A stretch of 64,000 nt of DNA, from the IMG/VR virus record IMGVR_UViG_3300009151_000044, positions 1 through 64,000 of that record; one strand, 5' to 3'. Positions 19,401-28,736 of the stretch are shown here, one piece after another. This DNA comes from a virus. The position numbers and the translations under genes are program-made. Under the pieces are notes generated by a model, which saw only the letters and a list, made by a program, of their open reading frames with translations, was not told the origin of the DNA and searched no databases. The first letter of the stretch is position 1. Each line of letters starts with the position of its first letter.

Positions 19401-22400
19401 TGACATTGATAAGATTAATAACGGTGACTACATTTGGTGCGGGTTTGAAGGCCGTGAATGGAATGTATACAAGTATGTACCTTCTAATTTCACAGTATTA
19501 AATGTAACATATGATCCCGGTAGCAGTGAATTATTTTTAGAAACTGACGCCCTTGTAAAATTACGACCTGGGGAATATATTGGTATTGAAGGCGACAAAA
19601 ATCTCCGGGGCATCGAACAAATCACATTTAAAGGATTTTATAAAGTTATTCGTTTAGAATTAAATGTAGTAGTACTGTCAGCATCTCTTAAGTCAGCTCC
19701 AAATTTTGCTCCTAATTTAATTATACCAGTATTTGTACTACAATCTCAACGGGTATCGAGTATTGACACGGCTGATTCTATAATTACATCTCAACCAACC
19801 AATGGCGACTTGTTATGGACTGACAATTCCGGTGACGGAAAATGGGCTACTTGGAAATTTAATAATGTATACAAATCTACACAGATTGCCGGTTACCTAC
19901 CAACTAAGGGATTAGAATTTGGTCGAACTATTGCGGTAAACAAAGGCGGTAATTTATCAGCAATATCTTCAGGTAACGGCGATGTTTTAATTTATAGTAA
20001 ATCGGTACCCGGCGTGCCTTGGTCTACAACTCAAAGAATTAGCAAACCGTTCACATCGTTAGGATTAGATATTTGGTCGTCTGAAGTATCCTATGCACAA
20101 GGTACTATTGTATTTTATGTTAATGGATGGTATCAAGCTAATGACATTGTTCCAGCAAGGGTTACCCCACCGAGTAGCGTTGCCCATTGGACTAAAATTT
20201 ACTTTTCAGATGTTGTAGCATTATCTCCAGACGGTACATGGCTTGCCGTTGGAAGTCCGTCGGCTAGTAATGTGTCAGTGTCAACCACAATATCTGAACT
20301 TATTACAGTTAACAGATCCGGGACACCATCTGAATTGACCAATCAAGGGGTTGTATCTTTATACAAAAAAAATAATGCTGACTTATTTTCTTTGGTCGAT
20401 ACATTCACTAGTCCATCTTCAGTTGATAATGAAAAATTTGGATCAAATCTAGTTTTTGGTGATAATGTATTATTTGTTGGAGCGATTGGTCGAAATAACA
20501 ATGCTGGTCGAGTTTATCAGTTAAACTACACAGCCGTACCCTATGCTACTGTTTTGTATAACCCAATCGGTAGTATTGATGCTACGATTAAAACAACAAT
20601 ACCTGTTGGTACCGTAGAAGTAGGCATGACAATTGTTGGCACTGGATTTACTAGCGGACAAAAAGTTAAACAAATTTTAAGTCCAACATTATATGTACTA
20701 ACAGCACCCCCTGACACGACCCCGTCGGGCCGCCTAAGTTTTGTAGTTACTCAATGGGTATATGATAACAACACTGGGATAGGCACTGGGGCGGCGCCCA
20801 ATGATCAATTTGGTTATGCTATTAATGTTAGTGGAGATTCGTCTACCCTGGCAATCTCAGCGCCCGATGCGGAGTCGGTTCATGTCTATAAGAAAGTATC
20901 CGGAGTATATACATTAGTTCAAACAGTAACCGGAACTGATTCACGATTTGGAGAAAGTATTTCTTTATCGGACACTGCCGAATATCTTGCGGTTTCGTCA
21001 ATACTAGTCGATGATAAAGAAATCGACCAAGGCGCAGTATTTGTTTATAAAAATATAAATGGATCTTTCATCACATATCAAAACCTTACTAATGTGATGC
21101 CAGAAGCCGCAGAACATTTCGGAAGTAAAATATCATTCATGAATGACTATGGTAGTATTGTAGTGTATAGTACTGCTGCCGATACTTTTGTTCCGACTAC
21201 TTTTGATACTGGCACAACTACTTTTGATGATAAATTAACAAAAATTATAACTCGTCAGCTCAATAGCGGGCGTGTTGACATATACGATCGATACGCTACT
21301 AAATGGGTATTCAGTGAAAGTTTGCCAACAATTAATTCTGAGTATGATTTATACGGTGCCAGTGTAGTAGTTGGCGCTAACCATGTATTTGTTGGGGCTC
21401 CAAACGCGGTTGATCGTACACTCCGTGCTGGTATTGTCTACGAATACAGCAAGCTAGCCAACACTTACAGTTGGTCAATCTTACATAAAGAAATTAATAA
21501 ATTAGATTTAACAAAAATTAAATCTGCGTTTTTATACAATAAGAAAACAAACAAACTGCTTACATACTTAGATGTAATTGATCCAGTACAAGGAAAAATT
21601 CCAGGCGTTGCTGAACAGGAAATTAAATTTAAAACATTTTATGATCCGGCAGTTTATTGCTCGCCAATAGGAACTGCGATAGCTGATAAATCAGTTAACA
21701 TTGACGACGGCATGGCCTGGACCAAAGATCAAGTCGGCATGTTATGGTGGGATTTAAGATCAGCTAAATTTTTAGATAGTCATGATAACGATCCTGTTTA
21801 CAGAAATAGTACATGGAGTACTTTATTTCCCGGAGCATCAATTGATATATATGAATGGGTCGAGTCGACATTATTACCAGCCGCATGGAACGAACAAGCT
21901 GATACTGATGCTGGTATCACATTAGGAATCAGCGGCACCACACTATATGGTAATAATGTATATAGTTACGAAAAACGGTATGATAATGTAGGTAAAGTTA
22001 CAAAATACAAATATTATTATTGGGTAAAGAATAAAAAAACTATCCCAAACATTATCAATCGTAATATGTCTGCCCAAGACGTATCTAATTTAATATCTAA
22101 TCCAAGAGGCGAGGGATATAAGTTTGTAGCATTGACCGGAACTAACTCTTTTAGTTTATTCAACATATCAAATTTATTAAAAGATACTGATGTTGTATTA
22201 TCTGTACAATATTGGATCGCCGACCATATCGATCAAAACATACATAGTCAGTGGAAAATAATTAGTAGGAATAAAAATACTGTATTGCCAACAGCTATTG
22301 AAACAAAATGGTTTGACAGTTTATGTGGCAAAGATCAGCAGGGACGATTAGTTCCTGACAATAGCTTGCCTCCTAAATTACAATATGGTATTGAAAATAG

Positions 22401-25400
22401 ACCTCGCCAAGGCATGTTTGTAAACAGATTTGAAGCATTAAAACAATTCTTTGAAAAGACAAATTTAATTCTATCAAGTACACAAGTTGTAGGTAACGCT
22501 GATTTATCTTTATTAGATTCTTATGATCCTGAACCTAACATTAATTTAGGGTTATATGATACTGTATTTGATACTGATGCTGAATTAAGATTTGCCAACG
22601 TTGGCGCATTTAAACAAGCAGTCTTAAAACCAGTCATAGTAAACGGTTCAATTGTTTCAATCACAATCATTACTAAAGGTAACGGCTATGTTAATGCCCC
22701 GTATCTTGATATCTCAGGCACAGGAGTTGACGCAAAGATCAAAGCAGTTATAAATGCTAAGGGCCAGGTAGTTAGCGCATCAATTATTTCAGCAGGTAAG
22801 GGATATGATGATAATACAACAGTATCTATTAGAACTTACTCCGCATTAGTACATTCAGATACGCAGGCTTTAAATTCATGGAGCATTTATTCATATGATT
22901 TGTCTACACTGACTTGGTCAAGAGTTCAATCACAAAATTTTGATACTAGAAAATATTGGAAATATATTGATTGGTATGCCACAGGATACGGACAATATTC
23001 GTTGATAGATTTTGCTGTTAACACGTTTGTTGAGTTAACGACCATTGTTACTAATATTGGTCAAATAGTTAAAGTTAGAACAACCGGTGACGGTACTTGG
23101 CTGTTATTAAGAAAGTATGCTAACTCGACAGCAGTTGATTGGACTCAAAGTTATGAAGTGATTGGTATTCAAAATGGAACTATACAATTCTTACCTGAAT
23201 TGTATAGATTTGCTGGAACACCTTACGGCTATGACGGTTCGTTGTATGATGGATCAATATTTGATAATTCTGCCGCTCGGGAATTAAGAAATATTTTAAT
23301 TTGTTTACAAAAAAATATATTAATTGATGAACTAAAACAATACTACTTAGACTTATTCTTTGTATGCGTTCGTTATGCGCATTCTGAACAAAACTATCTT
23401 GATTGGATTTTTAAAACAAGTTTTGTTAAGGCACAACATAATGTCGGCGAATTAATACAAAAGGTCACATACAATAATGATAATTTAGCAGATTTTGAAG
23501 CATATATTACTGAAGTAAAACCTTATAGAACAAAAGTTAGAGAATACATAAGTTCTTATTCTAAAACAGATACCAGCGAGTTATCTCTAACTGATTTTGA
23601 TTTACAGCCAACGTATCGCTCACAGAGTCAATCTACAATTGAAACCAAAGTAATTAACGAAGCGATTGAAGTTGATGATAGTTTAATATCTTCATACCCT
23701 TGGAAACACTGGGCAGATAATGTTGGGTTTAAAGTTACTGAACTTAAGATAGTTGACGGAGGAGCTGGATACCACTTGCCTCCAATAATTAGAATCGCTA
23801 GTAAGTCTGGAACAGGAGCAACTGCCCGAGCATTTATTTCAAACGGTAAAGTTAATAGAATTGTGTTGTTAACGCCCGGTGCTAGTTACTTAAACGCTCC
23901 AACAGTTTTAGTTGAAGGCGGCCTAAATGAAGGCGGCACAGCTGCACAGGTTGTTGCTTATATAGGAAACGGAGTTGTTCGTTCTAGTCTAATTAAAATG
24001 AAATTTGATAGACTCACACAAAATTATTTTATTACAAAATTAGAAGAGTCTGAATCTTTTACCGGAACAGGTAGTCGTTTACAATTTCCATTAAAATGGT
24101 CTCCAGATATTAGAATTGGTAAATCGTCTGTGACAATTAACGGAGTTGATGTGCTACGTGACAATTACAAATTACTGACAGTTAAATCAACAGTACGGGG
24201 TTATACAAGTTATTCTGGATCTATTATTTTTACAAAAGCAATAGCTAAAGATTCTGTAATTTTAGTTTCTTATTTAAAAGATTGGGGATTACTAAATGCA
24301 GCTGACAGGATTCAGTATTACTATAATCCACAAACTGGTGATTTAGGTAAAGATTTGTCACAATTAATGACCGGAGTTGATTACGGTGGCGTTATAATGA
24401 ACGGTCTTGGCCTAAATGTTAGCCAAGGGTGGGATAGCACACCTTACTATACTGACAGATGGGATAGTGTTGATACTACTTTTGACGATTATATTGTGTC
24501 GGTAGCGGCCAATACTCACGTGTTTACCTTGCCGTATGTCCCTGAATCGGGGGTTGAAATCAATACGTATCATATTAAATTGTATCAACAATCATATGCT
24601 GCCAATGGTTTGGATTATCAGTATGACGTGGCTGCTGGGTCATTAAAGGTAGTGATATCTAAAACTGTTACTACTACTGTACAGAATATTGCAGGCGGAT
24701 ATGTTTTATCAGTGCCAAGCACAACCGGTATCAACATAAATGATATTATTACAACCAGCACCAATAATACCTTTGGTTATAACACAAAAGTCACTGAAAT
24801 AATTAATTCGACAGCAGTACGACTGGATCAAATTATATTTGGAACTATTGGAATCGGCAGTGCCATAGTTATTACCCGCACATTAGTAAAAAATATTGAC
24901 TATGTAGTTAGTATAATTGGGCTTGTATCATTAACACAATCGGCACCCGTAGGCAGTACAATAACAATTAGCTCGCCATTAGCTCCTGTTAGATTAGATC
25001 CAACAGTTGTTCCGACTTTTATTGGCGACAATGACGCGGATGTTATTACAATTCCTAGCGGATATACTGTAAATGCTGGCGATGAATTTATTTTCCGTAA
25101 GAGTACTAGTGATGGATCAATTAAACCTCAAGAAGCGGATTACGATACTGCCCTTACCGGCGGCAATTTAGCATATAGTTCTGCTACTGGATTGAACGCA
25201 GAAGATATTATTGTTGACGGTGACGGATTTGTTACGCCTACAACTAGCCCTGCCACAGAAGAAGTCGTTCCGGGTCAAATTTTTGATACAGTTGCTATTA
25301 AAGTATACGAAAAACCCGGCGCAGGTTCTGCCAATATTAAAGTAGATAATTATGTTGGAAATAACAGTCAAGTTGAATATGCGATTACTCAGCAAATCAA

Positions 25401-27615
25401 TAGTCCGCAGGCTGTAATTGTAAAAATAACTGACGGAACATCTACGTCAGTTATCAAGACTATGGACGATGATTATATTGTTAATTTTAATACTCGCACT
25501 ATTAAATTTAATACAGCGCCTACCGCAACACAAATTATTTCGATATTCAGCTTTGGATTTAGTGGATCAAATATTTTAGATCTTGATTATTTTGTTGGTA
25601 ATAATATAACTACAGAATTTATTACTAAAGCACCATGGCTATCAGATATTACTGCGTTGGTATATCTTGACGGTATGCCTGAAGAAGTTGAATTATTTGA
25701 AACAGATGCCACATACGAAAGTAATAAAAGAGTTGGAATACGATTCAACGCTGCCCCGACTGCTGGAACTATTATAAATTTTGTAGTCGTTAGTGGTAAT
25801 GAACAAACGTTTGCTATAACCAAGACTGAAAAGATTGCCACTGACGGACGAGAAAATAGAGATATAGCTACTGGTTTATTAAATGGGACATCAACGTACG
25901 ATTTACAAAATAAAATTGGAAATAGTCTTCCTGCCGAAACCAGCATGATTGTAAGAGTTGACCAAACAATTTTACCAGCAGCCAACAACATTTACTATAA
26001 AATTAAATCAAATAAGTTAACATATACTATTGATAAAAACAAATACGCACAGTATGGTTTAGACGTTGCTGACATTTCAGTATACGTTGGCAATATTATG
26101 CTTGTGTTAGGAACAGACTATGTGGTAGATCTTAGCGGAATCAGTATTAAAATCACAGCTCATATTCGTAGTTTGTATATTAACCAGCAATTGGTTATCA
26201 GTGTAATAAAAAACACGTTAGTAGAAGGTGGTTTCTATAGGTACCTGCCGGGTATTAATAATACTCAACCACAAATTATGTTTAATCAAGTCTATGATTC
26301 ATCACACGTTGTTGAAGTTATAAGTTCTTATAAACATGACATATTAGATATCCAACGAACTTCAGTTACAGTTTCGTCTAATATTAGTTTTACTCCTGAT
26401 ACAATTGAATATTTTAATTACACAGGAGTATCTGGAGGAGTCATTAATCTTGATAGACCTGTAATTAACGATAATTATGTTTGGGTGATTAGTAACGGCG
26501 CATTGTTAGTACCGGGAATTGATTTTAAATTAAATTCAGACAAACAAAGTATTACCTTATCAGCATACCCGGCTGCTGACGATGAATTTACATTAATGAC
26601 TTACGGTAGTAATGTATTAAAATCTGGAATTTCATACATGCAGTTTAAAGATATGTTAAACCGAGTTCATTACAAACGACTAAGTTTAAATAAACAAACA
26701 TCATTAGTAACAAATCTATCATGGAACGATACTATTATTACTGTAGTCGATGCTAGCAAATTTGACGAACCGAATCCTGCTGTAAATAAACCTGGGGTAA
26801 TTGAAATACGTGGAGAGCGTATTGAATACTTTACTAAAATTGGTAATGTTCTAAGTCAATTACGACGAGGAACATTGGGCACTGGAACGCCAACTGTTCA
26901 CCGTGCTGGATCGTTTGTCCAAGACATTGGCCCAAGTGAAACTATTCCGTATGCTGAAAATACAGTTATTGAACAAGTTATAGCAGACGGAACTGACAGG
27001 GTTAATTTAATTAAAATTACTCCGGGATTATACACTTTTACTAACCCCAATACTAAAATTACTAAGACACTACCACACGATATTGAGGTATTTGTTGGCG
27101 GATATAATATTGGAGCTGAGTGGGCGGCTAATGTACCATACTCTGTTGGTATGTTTGTAACCCTAGGAAGTTACACATATAAGTGCACGATTGAACATAC
27201 TAGTGCTAGTACATTCCATGCTGATATTTTAAATTGGACATTCTTTATTGGAAACATTCGTTTAAAGAAAGACTTGTATGCTGTTTATAATGTAAACAAT
27301 CACCCAGACAGTACAGAAGGTGATGTTTCTTTTGACGCAGAATTTACAGTAGATGGGACATCAAAACAATTAATGTTAGCAACTCCGTTAACATTTGGCA
27401 CACAGGTTACAGTTGTTAAACGTACATTAACTTATTGGGATAGTACAACTAATATATTAAACGATAATAATAAAATATCAGGCTTCTTAAAAGCAGAGCC
27501 CGGTGTGTGGTATACAAATATCGGTAAATACGGCAATACTAACAATGTAGGAGCATCGTTTGACAACAATAATGCTACATTTGATGATATAACTACAACA
27601 TTTGATAGAGGATAA
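13492..27615 (+). CDS. Giant baseplate/fibre protein, 4707 residues (gp7 position)
   Basis: One uninterrupted frame of 14.1 kb. N-terminus (NKVSSFLPRFYRSD...KKFTQATLDQL, WDPHIDWDKFVNFQNYYWLPYG) is a type I associate with marine T4-like baseplate proteins. Visible further on: modules W-x(5)-Y-x-x-G-x-x-V-x-Y near residues 1421, 1733, 2193 and 4542, like small carbohydrate-binding modules; about seven FG-GAP-like blades at 2140-2660 (FGRTIAV, FGSNLVF, FGYAINV, FGESISL, FGSKISF, YGASVVV); paired G-x-GY strands near 3048/3085 and 3413/3446; and a short C-terminal TTFDD motif. It follows gp6 where T4 has gp7 (1032 residues). I infer a wedge component carrying extended receptor or glycan-binding arms. 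Function of most of its length is unknown. Confidence 0.75.
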   Translation: MADSINPNKNKVSSFLPRFYRSDSNKKFTQATLDQLVQPGTVDKLNGFVGRKNAKASTGKDIFIKEISDQRQNYQLEPGMVIKDALDNVTFFKDYIDYINQLDVFGGNVKNHARLNKQEFYSWDPHIDWDKFVNFQNYYWLPYGPDVIAIAGQQQKIESTYTVTVETEGNSFEYVFTPNGLTRNPTIKLYKGQTYKFEINSPGNPFSIKTVRSLGTLDRYKTFGLDGVAVENGTITFTVPTDAPDVLYYVSESDIDLGGVFQIFSINENTKIDVEQEIIGKKNYSLANGTALSNGMKVKFIGGVMPLSYASGEYYVEGVGTAIILINASELALISAYTQSESILFDSTPFDNMPFSDATAFAGTPDYIAINRASLDKNPWSRYNRWFHIDVVNSSAAFNNKIPSLDQNARAVRPIIEFEPGLKLFNFGLQSVADIDLIDTYTTDVFSTIEGSLGYNVDGIPLVQGQRVLFTADSDGFVNNKIYKVEFIDVLHLNTGSRQIHLVLETEPALHNVVLVKQGTSNVGKSYWFDGSTWIAGQQKTILNQPPLFDIVDDNIVSYGDTNAYEGSTFKGTKLFSYKIGTGAADGKLGFPLTYKNISNIGDIVFNFNILTDTFRYKDLANVIDKNINVGYLTLISPETKAIKYANGWKTSLATHNQAAIRIYKNSNLTNNFEIDIFDNKDDLTDLVVRLYVNGRRLDKSLWTIVTGPVYKKIVLTTDISIDDVLTIKTFARQPINTKGYYETPINLQNNPLNNNLADFTLGEVIDHVSSIVDNVEAFEGNYPGAGNLRDLGDITPYGTKFVQHSGPMGLALYHITNQENNIIRAIENAKNDYNKFKRNFISIIDSLEVYSTDVVTQVNLILQAINKDKPASVAYYFSDMLGYSANQYNEYPVIDYRIQSYPLVSTFSLTNLSNQAVYIYLNGTQLVYKKDYTFDGQGFVVISATLHNDDTIGIYEYENTDGCFIPQTPTKLGIWPRYEPKIYLDTSLVTPRTMIQGHDGSQVLAYGDYRDDLILELEKRIFNNVKVEYDASIFDINDFLPSYVRTTEYDLTEFNEVLSTQFYKWTRLIDRDFTKPLSYDRENSLTYNYQGHTAIDGRSVPGYWRGIYRWMLDTDRPNLCPWESLGFTIQPAWWETVYGPAPYTRDNLVLWQDLSQGLVKEPGKPVVILEKYVRPFLANSIPVDENGNILGPILSNLVNGPNTVSISNDFVFGDVSPIEAAWRRGSYYPFSFLITAMLTAPAKTFGLLLDRSRVIRNLTGQLVYKDTGLRIRPTDVVLPSIYSSTTRVQTAGVINYIIDYVLSDNLRSYTDYSYNLKHLNMQLSYRLGAFTSKEKFNLLLDSKTPSSSGSVFVPQEDYNIILNVSSPVKKITYSGVIVTKLPDGFEVKGYSQIQPYFKYFPYIKNGPTINIGGISESFSTWTAGEQYAVGKVVKYNNRYYRVKVFHVSSSVFNEAYVQPLGSLPIIGGQEAVFRTEWDISVEITVPYGTKFRTIQETVDFIIGYGEWLKSQGFIFDDFNNNIALITNWETSAKEFLFWTTQNWSSGQEKWAEWTPFTTTEYQEIIRYNGDYYQAIRKSVSENLFIEDDYVKLDGLSTVGSSVISLSPSASKVTFSIPYSVVDDIKNPFHEYEIFKVDGSPMPPRLINSYREDNAVSYASVTTDGIFGATFFLVQKEQVVLINNSTMFNDTIYNPESGYRQERIKVAGYVSTNWFGGFDVPGFIFDQANIQVWSSWTDYALGDIIKYKEFYYSANQFTPGTETFIPSNWIKLDTKPTPRLIPNWTYKASQFEDFYSLDSDNFDIGQQRAAQHLIGYQKRQYLENIIKDDVSEYKFYQGMIIEKGTQNVLNKLFDVLSAEGQESIVFDEEWAVRVGQYGASAAFENIEFILPESLFKNNPQGFELANSTDTVSQDFIIRQTPNDVYLKPLGYNNNPWPVVKNYTPYLRTPGYVRQHEVTEVLITLDDIVNSDIDKINNGDYIWCGFEGREWNVYKYVPSNFTVLNVTYDPGSSELFLETDALVKLRPGEYIGIEGDKNLRGIEQITFKGFYKVIRLELNVVVLSASLKSAPNFAPNLIIPVFVLQSQRVSSIDTADSIITSQPTNGDLLWTDNSGDGKWATWKFNNVYKSTQIAGYLPTKGLEFGRTIAVNKGGNLSAISSGNGDVLIYSKSVPGVPWSTTQRISKPFTSLGLDIWSSEVSYAQGTIVFYVNGWYQANDIVPARVTPPSSVAHWTKIYFSDVVALSPDGTWLAVGSPSASNVSVSTTISELITVNRSGTPSELTNQGVVSLYKKNNADLFSLVDTFTSPSSVDNEKFGSNLVFGDNVLFVGAIGRNNNAGRVYQLNYTAVPYATVLYNPIGSIDATIKTTIPVGTVEVGMTIVGTGFTSGQKVKQILSPTLYVLTAPPDTTPSGRLSFVVTQWVYDNNTGIGTGAAPNDQFGYAINVSGDSSTLAISAPDAESVHVYKKVSGVYTLVQTVTGTDSRFGESISLSDTAEYLAVSSILVDDKEIDQGAVFVYKNINGSFITYQNLTNVMPEAAEHFGSKISFMNDYGSIVVYSTAADTFVPTTFDTGTTTFDDKLTKIITRQLNSGRVDIYDRYATKWVFSESLPTINSEYDLYGASVVVGANHVFVGAPNAVDRTLRAGIVYEYSKLANTYSWSILHKEINKLDLTKIKSAFLYNKKTNKLLTYLDVIDPVQGKIPGVAEQEIKFKTFYDPAVYCSPIGTAIADKSVNIDDGMAWTKDQVGMLWWDLRSAKFLDSHDNDPVYRNSTWSTLFPGASIDIYEWVESTLLPAAWNEQADTDAGITLGISGTTLYGNNVYSYEKRYDNVGKVTKYKYYYWVKNKKTIPNIINRNMSAQDVSNLISNPRGEGYKFVALTGTNSFSLFNISNLLKDTDVVLSVQYWIADHIDQNIHSQWKIISRNKNTVLPTAIETKWFDSLCGKDQQGRLVPDNSLPPKLQYGIENRPRQGMFVNRFEALKQFFEKTNLILSSTQVVGNADLSLLDSYDPEPNINLGLYDTVFDTDAELRFANVGAFKQAVLKPVIVNGSIVSITIITKGNGYVNAPYLDISGTGVDAKIKAVINAKGQVVSASIISAGKGYDDNTTVSIRTYSALVHSDTQALNSWSIYSYDLSTLTWSRVQSQNFDTRKYWKYIDWYATGYGQYSLIDFAVNTFVELTTIVTNIGQIVKVRTTGDGTWLLLRKYANSTAVDWTQSYEVIGIQNGTIQFLPELYRFAGTPYGYDGSLYDGSIFDNSAARELRNILICLQKNILIDELKQYYLDLFFVCVRYAHSEQNYLDWIFKTSFVKAQHNVGELIQKVTYNNDNLADFEAYITEVKPYRTKVREYISSYSKTDTSELSLTDFDLQPTYRSQSQSTIETKVINEAIEVDDSLISSYPWKHWADNVGFKVTELKIVDGGAGYHLPPIIRIASKSGTGATARAFISNGKVNRIVLLTPGASYLNAPTVLVEGGLNEGGTAAQVVAYIGNGVVRSSLIKMKFDRLTQNYFITKLEESESFTGTGSRLQFPLKWSPDIRIGKSSVTINGVDVLRDNYKLLTVKSTVRGYTSYSGSIIFTKAIAKDSVILVSYLKDWGLLNAADRIQYYYNPQTGDLGKDLSQLMTGVDYGGVIMNGLGLNVSQGWDSTPYYTDRWDSVDTTFDDYIVSVAANTHVFTLPYVPESGVEINTYHIKLYQQSYAANGLDYQYDVAAGSLKVVISKTVTTTVQNIAGGYVLSVPSTTGININDIITTSTNNTFGYNTKVTEIINSTAVRLDQIIFGTIGIGSAIVITRTLVKNIDYVVSIIGLVSLTQSAPVGSTITISSPLAPVRLDPTVVPTFIGDNDADVITIPSGYTVNAGDEFIFRKSTSDGSIKPQEADYDTALTGGNLAYSSATGLNAEDIIVDGDGFVTPTTSPATEEVVPGQIFDTVAIKVYEKPGAGSANIKVDNYVGNNSQVEYAITQQINSPQAVIVKITDGTSTSVIKTMDDDYIVNFNTRTIKFNTAPTATQIISIFSFGFSGSNILDLDYFVGNNITTEFITKAPWLSDITALVYLDGMPEEVELFETDATYESNKRVGIRFNAAPTAGTIINFVVVSGNEQTFAITKTEKIATDGRENRDIATGLLNGTSTYDLQNKIGNSLPAETSMIVRVDQTILPAANNIYYKIKSNKLTYTIDKNKYAQYGLDVADISVYVGNIMLVLGTDYVVDLSGISIKITAHIRSLYINQQLVISVIKNTLVEGGFYRYLPGINNTQPQIMFNQVYDSSHVVEVISSYKHDILDIQRTSVTVSSNISFTPDTIEYFNYTGVSGGVINLDRPVINDNYVWVISNGALLVPGIDFKLNSDKQSITLSAYPAADDEFTLMTYGSNVLKSGISYMQFKDMLNRVHYKRLSLNKQTSLVTNLSWNDTIITVVDASKFDEPNPAVNKPGVIEIRGERIEYFTKIGNVLSQLRRGTLGTGTPTVHRAGSFVQDIGPSETIPYAENTVIEQVIADGTDRVNLIKITPGLYTFTNPNTKITKTLPHDIEVFVGGYNIGAEWAANVPYSVGMFVTLGSYTYKCTIEHTSASTFHADILNWTFFIGNIRLKKDLYAVYNVNNHPDSTEGDVSFDAEFTVDGTSKQLMLATPLTFGTQVTVVKRTLTYWDSTTNILNDNNKISGFLKAEPGVWYTNIGKYGNTNNVGASFDNNNATFDDITTTFDRG
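19915..21480 (+). repeat. FG-GAP/integrin-like beta-propeller segment inside the giant gene
   Basis: About seven repeats of the form F-G-x-x-(I/L)-x-(V/L)-x-x-x-(G/D), each followed by a strand ending V(F/S)VGA or LA(V/I)S and a (V/I)x(V/I)Y(K/E) strand, cover residues about 2140-2660. Spacing is irregular because of insertions. FG-GAP propellers usually bind protein or sugar ligands. Repeat family assigned by eye. Confidence 0.6.
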
Positions 27616-27619
27616 AAAT

Positions 27620-28735
27620 ATGGCAAAGCAAGTAATAGAGATAGGGTCGCGAGCAAATGACGGCACTGGCGATTCGATCCGCATCGGCGCACAGAAAATT
27701 AATGATAATTTTACTGAGCTATATTCAAACGCAGTGCCGTCTCCTGCTGGTCAAAGCGGAAAGTATTTAACTACTGACGGGACTGCCGTTACATGGGGAA
27801 CGGCAACAGTTTCTAACATAACAGGAAATGCTGCAACCGTTACAAATGGAGTTTATATTAACGGCAGTTATTCAAATCCGTCGTGGATTACTAATTTAGA
27901 TCCTAGTAAAGTGTTACCAACTCAGTCTAGTCATATTGGGCAATTCTTAACAACTGACGGTAGTACTATTAGTTGGGGGCCAGTGATACAACCAGAGCAA
28001 CTTCAAAGCGATTGGGCTCAAAGTAATACTGCTTCCTTAGATTTTATTAAAAATAAACCAACAATCCCTACAAACACTAACCAACTTGCTAACGGTGCTG
28101 GGTTTCTTACATCAAATGGTATACCTAATCAAACTGGAAATACTGGAAAATATTTAAGCACAAATGGATCAGTGTTGTCTTGGAATACAGTAAACGCACA
28201 ACTACAAAGCGATTGGACTCAAAGTAATACTGCTTCCTTAGATTTTATTAAAAACAAACCAACAATTAACACGCTTGTACCTAGTCAAACCGGTAATAGT
28301 GGAAAATATTTAAGCACTGATGGATCAACAGTATCATGGGCATCAAGTTCCGGACTAGGTGCTCGACTAATAGTATCGGCAACAACCGCTTCTCTTTCTA
28401 GTGGTGTCGCCGGAGTAGTTACTGCTTCAGGATTCAAAGGATATGCGTTATTAAGTATACAAGTTAGTGCCGGCGCATGGGTTACAGTTTATACTAGTTC
28501 TGCTGCACAATCAGCAGACAGTGGTAGAGCTATATCTACTGATCCTACACCTGGTAGTGGAGTTGTTGCTGAGTCGGTTACTACTACTGCTACTACAACA
28601 TATTTTTCTCCAGCTATAATTGGTTATAGTAGTGAAGCAGTACCGAATACGAACATTCCGTTGAAAGTTTATAATAATAGTGGGTCAACCGCAACAATCA
28701 CGGTTACACTAACTCTATTAAAATTGGAAGTATAA
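27620..28735 (+). CDS. Fibre-like structural protein with internal repeats
   Basis: 371 residues from ATG 27620, preceded by GAGGATAAAAAT; a frame extends 18 bases further upstream into the giant gene, but without a ribosome site. N-terminus IGSRANDGTGDSIRIGAQKINDNF is a common marine phage fibre attachment motif. The middle holds four G-KYL(T/S)T(D/N)G-x-x-(V/I)-x-W units and two nearly identical blocks with SDW(A/T)QSNTASLDFIKNKPT; the C-terminal 130 residues form a Ser/Thr-rich beta domain. Probably a small tail fibre or tip attached to the baseplate. The receptor is unknown. Confidence 0.75.
   Translation: MAKQVIEIGSRANDGTGDSIRIGAQKINDNFTELYSNAVPSPAGQSGKYLTTDGTAVTWGTATVSNITGNAATVTNGVYINGSYSNPSWITNLDPSKVLPTQSSHIGQFLTTDGSTISWGPVIQPEQLQSDWAQSNTASLDFIKNKPTIPTNTNQLANGAGFLTSNGIPNQTGNTGKYLSTNGSVLSWNTVNAQLQSDWTQSNTASLDFIKNKPTINTLVPSQTGNSGKYLSTDGSTVSWASSSGLGARLIVSATTASLSSGVAGVVTASGFKGYALLSIQVSAGAWVTVYTSSAAQSADSGRAISTDPTPGSGVVAESVTTTATTTYFSPAIIGYSSEAVPNTNIPLKVYNNSGSTATITVTLTLLKLEV
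28004..28266 (+). repeat. 62-bp direct repeat, two copies 201 bp apart
   Basis: Bases 28004-28065 and 28205-28266 agree at 60 of 62 positions. They encode the duplicated QSDWxQSNTASLDFIKNKPTI blocks of the fibre-like protein. Nucleotide-level identity suggests a recent duplication or gene conversion. Confidence 0.9.
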
Positions 28736-28736
28736 T

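Noticed and set aside
25587-25991. Minus-strand frame in the giant gene
   Set aside because: Antisense to a continuous coding frame, with no promoter or ribosome site.
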